Shown here one piece after another: positions 60,705-64,000 of a DNA stretch of 64,000 bases. The notes under the pieces were generated by a model, which saw nothing but the letters and a program-made list of their open reading frames with translations, was not told where the DNA came from and made no database searches. A program made the position numbers and the translations under genes. The stretch spans positions 62,001 to 126,000 of the forward strand of contig DFLT01000014.1 of the NCBI GenBank assembly GCA_002375465.1. The letters run 5' to 3'. Positions within the stretch are counted from its first letter, which is position 1. Every line of letters starts with the position of its first letter. Source of the stretch: Alphaproteobacteria bacterium UBA3612 (lineage in GTDB: Bacteria > Pseudomonadota > Alphaproteobacteria > Sphingomonadales > Sphingomonadaceae).

Positions 60705-63452
60705 ATGTCAGCTTTTTCCGCGGCGCGCCAGCGTCTGGTGACGGGGCTGCTTTTGGGCAGCACGACGCTTCTGACCCCGGCAGCTGTTTTTGCACAGGAC
60801 GCGCCACTTCAAGAAACCGAGGCAGTGAATCCTCTCGACGCGGAAGCGGCGGAAGAGGCAGTGCCAACATCCGACGCGGGCGCTCCAGTGTCACCGGATG
60901 CATCCGCAGCCGAGGCGGATCCCGAAGCCAGCGTTGCAGCCACCGACCCCAACAATGCGGGGCGTGTCCGCTCTATTACGGTACGGGGCAATGAACGACT
61001 GGAGGCGGAAACCGTTGCATCCTATGTCGGTCTTTCGGCTGGCGAAGCGTATGATCGCAATCGGCTGGATGAGGCACTGAAGGCGCTATACGCCACAGAC
61101 CTGTTCGCGGACGTTATCATCCTTGGATCCGACACGGGAAATCTGATCGTTCAGGTGCAGGAAAACCCGGTCGTGAACCGCATCGTTCTGGAAGGAAACG
61201 AGCGGGTCAAGGAAGACAAGATATCTCCTGAAATCCGCCTCGCGCCGCGCCAGATTTTTACCCGCGCCAAGGCGCGGAGCGACGTTGCGCGTATCGTCGA
61301 ACTTTACCGTCGCCAGGGCCGCTTCGCTGCCTCCGTCGAGCCATTGATCGTGCCACTGGATCAGAACCGCGTCGATGTCGTGTTCGAGATTCAGGAAGGA
61401 CCGAAATCGAAGGTCCGCCGGATCAATTTTCTCGGCAATACCGAATTCAGCGATGGCAAGCTGCGTGGCGAAATCGCGACACGCGAAGCCAAGTGGTATC
61501 GCCTGTTTACTTCCAATGACACGTACGATCCCGACCGGTCGGCCTATGATCAGCAGGTGCTGCGGCAGTTTTACCTGACGGAGGGTTACGCCGATTTCCG
61601 CGTTGCGTCTTCCGTCGCGGAACTGACGCCAGACAATGAGGATTTCGTCCTAACCTACGTCATTGAAGAGGGGCAGAAGTATAATTTCGGTGAGGTGGCG
61701 CTCGAATCCGAAATTCGCGATATCGATGAGGAAAATTTCCGTAACCTGATCTCGATTCAGGAGGGCGATGATTACAACGCCAAACGGATCGAAGACACGA
61801 TTACCGTATTGCAGGAAACTGCCGGCCTGCTTGGCTATGCCTTTGCTGATGTTCAGCCCCAGTTCGTGCGTAATCGCGAATCGTTGACCATGGATGTGAC
61901 CTTCGTCGTGCGCGAAGCACCGCGCGTTTACGTCGAACGCGTGGATATCAACGGCAATGTCATCACCCGTGACAAGGTCGTTCGCAGAGAGTTCCGTCTT
62001 CTGGAAGGTGACGCCTTCAACACCTTTAAGGTGCAGCGCAGCCAGGCGCGCATCCAGAGCCTCGGTTTCTTCCAGGAAGGGCTGGAAATCGAGCAGAAGC
62101 CCGGTTCCGGTCCGGACAAGGTAATATTGGAGGTTAACGCCCAAGAGCAGGCGACCGGCGAGCTACAATTGTCCGCAGGCTTTTCCTCGCTTGAACGGTT
62201 CCTCGTTTCTGCGTCGATCCGTCAGCGAAATTTCCGAGGCCTGGGGCAGGAATTGCGCGCTTCGGCGAACCTGTCCAGCTATTCACGATCCGTGGACGTC
62301 GGCTTTACCGAGCCTTATTTGTTCAACCGGAACCTTGCGCTTGGTTTCGACGTCTTCCGCCGCGATTTCAACAATTTCCGCTTCGACGGCAGTGGCAATC
62401 GCGACACCACGTACGAGCAGGTTTCGACCGGTTTCCAGCTTCGCACCGGCTTCCCCATTACGGAATTCTGGTCCGCATCGCTGCGATACAATTTGCAGCT
62501 AGACGACATCTTTCTGGACGAAGGAGCATTCTTCACAGACCCGGATGGTGCCTCCGGCCCTCTGGAGCCAGTGTGTGACCCGCTTCGCGCGGGACGGTTC
62601 CTGTGCGATGCTATCGGCAAGCGAACGACGTCGGCGCTGGGCTACAGCATCGCCTTCGACAATACCGACAACCGGATTCGCCCCACCCGCGGGCAACGCG
62701 TCGTATTCAGTCAGGACGTCGCTGGCCTTGGCGGTGTGAAATATATCCGTACAGGCTTGGACGCGGACAAATATTTCCGCTTTGGCCGCACGAACTTTGT
62801 ACTCGGTGTCGGGGTCGAAGGCGGCTATATTCGCGGCTTCGGTGGCGATGATATCCGCATTAACGACCGCTATTTCCTCGGCGAACCCAGGATGCGCGGC
62901 TTTGACATTCGGGGCGTTGGTCCCCGCGTTATCCGCACACGCTATGTCACAGGCACCGAAGACGGGCCGAACGCCGTCAACATTGGCGACATCGATTTCG
63001 ACGGGGAGGACGACTTCGTCGAATTGGGGCAGGAGGGTAATGCCCGGCAGGATGACGCCATCGGCGGCCAGGCCTATTATCTGGCGCGCGCGGAGTTGCA
63101 GATCCCGCTGGGTGAAGGCGTTGCGGAACTGGGTATCCGCCCGTCAATCTTTGTAGATGCCGGCGCGCTGTTCGATGTCGACTTCGATCCGGTGAATGAT
63201 ATCACGCCAATCTTCTCACAGGAGCAGACATTCACCAACCCGGATGATGAGGACGACACGCTGACGACCGACGTCCCGGTTTTCCGCGAGGAATTTTTTG
63301 GCGACAGCGCCAAGCCGCGTGTTTCCGTGGGTATCGGTGCATCCTGGAATTCACCATTCGGACCGTTCAGGTTCGATATCGCAAAGGCTCTGGTAAAGGA
63401 GCCGGGTGATGACACCCAAGTCTTCCAATTCAATGTAGGGACGTCTTTCTGA
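60705..63452 (+). CDS. bamA: outer membrane protein assembly factor BamA
   Basis: Central subunit of the complex that inserts beta-barrels into the outer membrane; 915 residues. A signal peptide (about 1-30, VFA|QD) is followed by a stretch at 31-86 with 13 Asp/Glu and no Lys/Arg, then five POTRA domains (from SITVRGNERL) and the C-terminal barrel, ending FNVGTSF with the terminal phenylalanine. The acidic Ala/Pro-rich linker before POTRA1 is an unusual addition. An AAGGGG site precedes the ATG. The TGA overlaps the ATG of the next gene. Confidence 0.97.
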   Translation: MSAFSAARQRLVTGLLLGSTTLLTPAAVFAQDAPLQETEAVNPLDAEAAEEAVPTSDAGAPVSPDASAAEADPEASVAATDPNNAGRVRSITVRGNERLEAETVASYVGLSAGEAYDRNRLDEALKALYATDLFADVIILGSDTGNLIVQVQENPVVNRIVLEGNERVKEDKISPEIRLAPRQIFTRAKARSDVARIVELYRRQGRFAASVEPLIVPLDQNRVDVVFEIQEGPKSKVRRINFLGNTEFSDGKLRGEIATREAKWYRLFTSNDTYDPDRSAYDQQVLRQFYLTEGYADFRVASSVAELTPDNEDFVLTYVIEEGQKYNFGEVALESEIRDIDEENFRNLISIQEGDDYNAKRIEDTITVLQETAGLLGYAFADVQPQFVRNRESLTMDVTFVVREAPRVYVERVDINGNVITRDKVVRREFRLLEGDAFNTFKVQRSQARIQSLGFFQEGLEIEQKPGSGPDKVILEVNAQEQATGELQLSAGFSSLERFLVSASIRQRNFRGLGQELRASANLSSYSRSVDVGFTEPYLFNRNLALGFDVFRRDFNNFRFDGSGNRDTTYEQVSTGFQLRTGFPITEFWSASLRYNLQLDDIFLDEGAFFTDPDGASGPLEPVCDPLRAGRFLCDAIGKRTTSALGYSIAFDNTDNRIRPTRGQRVVFSQDVAGLGGVKYIRTGLDADKYFRFGRTNFVLGVGVEGGYIRGFGGDDIRINDRYFLGEPRMRGFDIRGVGPRVIRTRYVTGTEDGPNAVNIGDIDFDGEDDFVELGQEGNARQDDAIGGQAYYLARAELQIPLGEGVAELGIRPSIFVDAGALFDVDFDPVNDITPIFSQEQTFTNPDDEDDTLTTDVPVFREEFFGDSAKPRVSVGIGASWNSPFGPFRFDIAKALVKEPGDDTQVFQFNVGTSF

Positions 63453-64000
63453 TGACCAAATTCAAAGCTCTTCTTTCCGGCACCGCTTTCTCCATGGCGG
63501 TATTGACTGCTCCGGCCTTTCCGGCCCTAGCGCAAGCACAGGCCGTTGCCATCATTAGCCCGGAAGGCGCGATCCAGGGCACGACCGCATTCCAGAATGC
63601 GCAGACCGCCATTCGCACGACCTATGCGTCGCAAATATCAAACCTCGAAACGCGGGTTCAGGCGCTGCAGGCGGAATTGACGACGGCGAGGACAAATTTC
63701 GAGAACGCCCGCTCGCAGCCTAATGCCACGGATGAAAGCGTCCGGCCGTCGGCAATGGCTTTACAACAGCTGCAGGCGCGCGCGCAGCAGGAACAGCAGC
63801 AACTTCAGCAGCCGATCGCGCTCGCAAATTCCTATGCAACCGAACAGATCGAGGTTCATTTGGACGAGGCCGTTCGCGCCGCAATGACGGCGAAGAATGT
63901 TGACCTGGTGCTGCGTCCGGAAGCTGTCGTGGCAATGGCGCCGGGCGGCGATGCGAACCTGACCGACGAGGTTGTCGCCGAACTTAACCGCCGTATCCAA
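63452..64000 (+). CDS. OmpH/Skp family periplasmic chaperone (partial, runs off the window)
   Basis: The first 183 codons of a gene that continues past the end of the window. A signal peptide (MTKFKALLSGTAFSMAVL, cleavage near PALA|QA) is followed by a long alpha-helical, Gln/Ala/Glu-rich segment: AIQGTTAFQNAQTAIRTTYA, QALQAELTTARTNFE and QARAQQEQQQLQQPIALA. This fits the coiled-coil tentacles of Skp, which carries outer-membrane proteins to BamA. Its ATG overlaps the bamA stop (TGATG), which agrees with joint expression. Confidence 0.88.
   Translation, partial: MTKFKALLSGTAFSMAVLTAPAFPALAQAQAVAIISPEGAIQGTTAFQNAQTAIRTTYASQISNLETRVQALQAELTTARTNFENARSQPNATDESVRPSAMALQQLQARAQQEQQQLQQPIALANSYATEQIEVHLDEAVRAAMTAKNVDLVLRPEAVVAMAPGGDANLTDEVVAELNRRIQ

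Overview
The window reads as chromosomal DNA of an alphaproteobacterium, most probably of the order Sphingomonadales. This rests on protein style and gene order, not on a database search: moderately high G+C, a 60-70 kDa RpoD with a long acidic stretch, the neighbouring dnaG-rpoD genes, an alphaproteobacterial-type SOS box (GAAC-N7-GAAC), and the order rpsB-tsf-pyrH-frr-uppS-cdsA-dxr-rseP-bamA-ompH at the right end. I see no tRNA, rRNA, CRISPR array, transposase or integrase.

Left part (1-20.9 kb): a DUF4136 lipoprotein; a queuosine block (cyclophilin, queA, tgt) on the minus strand; an FAD-linked oxidase; two PEP-CTERM surface proteins that flank an acyl-CoA dehydrogenase and a Sua5-type tRNA t6A enzyme; polA with a DUF3297 gene; a phospholipase D-type enzyme; a GGDEF/EAL protein; a siroheme-synthase-like protein; a divergent polysaccharide deacetylase with an S41 protease; and a bile-acid-symporter-like transporter. 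Both PEP-CTERM genes have the same sigma-54-like -24/-12 element upstream, which suggests they are co-regulated.

Middle accessory stretch (20.9-24.5 kb): short and poorly characterised genes. They include a LexA-like S24 repressor whose promoter spacer contains an SOS box, a divergent 64-residue regulator-like protein, a coupled gene resembling a phage tail-completion protein, a lysine/alanine-rich coiled-coil protein, a small acidic protein and an extensin-type protein.

Centre (24.5-41 kb): mannose-6-phosphate isomerase; a MoxR ATPase with a VWA partner; an M28 peptidase; dnaG-rpoD; a YqeY protein; and the carA-carB operon, greA and a rhomboid protease. The carAB operon is interrupted by one AT-rich gene of foreign composition. 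Its start overlaps the carA stop and its stop overlaps the carB start, so it is wired into the operon's translation.

Right part (41-64 kb): an SDR, cysK and MFS block; a beta-propeller protein; argC with a GNAT enzyme and a gamma-carbonic anhydrase; an N-formylglutamate amidohydrolase coupled to ilvD; an NAD(P)HX repair enzyme coupled to an RNA methyltransferase; and then the long translation, isoprenoid, phospholipid and outer-membrane-assembly operon, which runs off the window inside ompH/skp.

The items most worth following up are the gene inside carAB, the SOS-box promoter of the S24 repressor, the shared sigma-54-like element of the two PEP-CTERM genes, and a minus-strand structured intergenic region with a strong terminator at about 4.1-4.3 kb.
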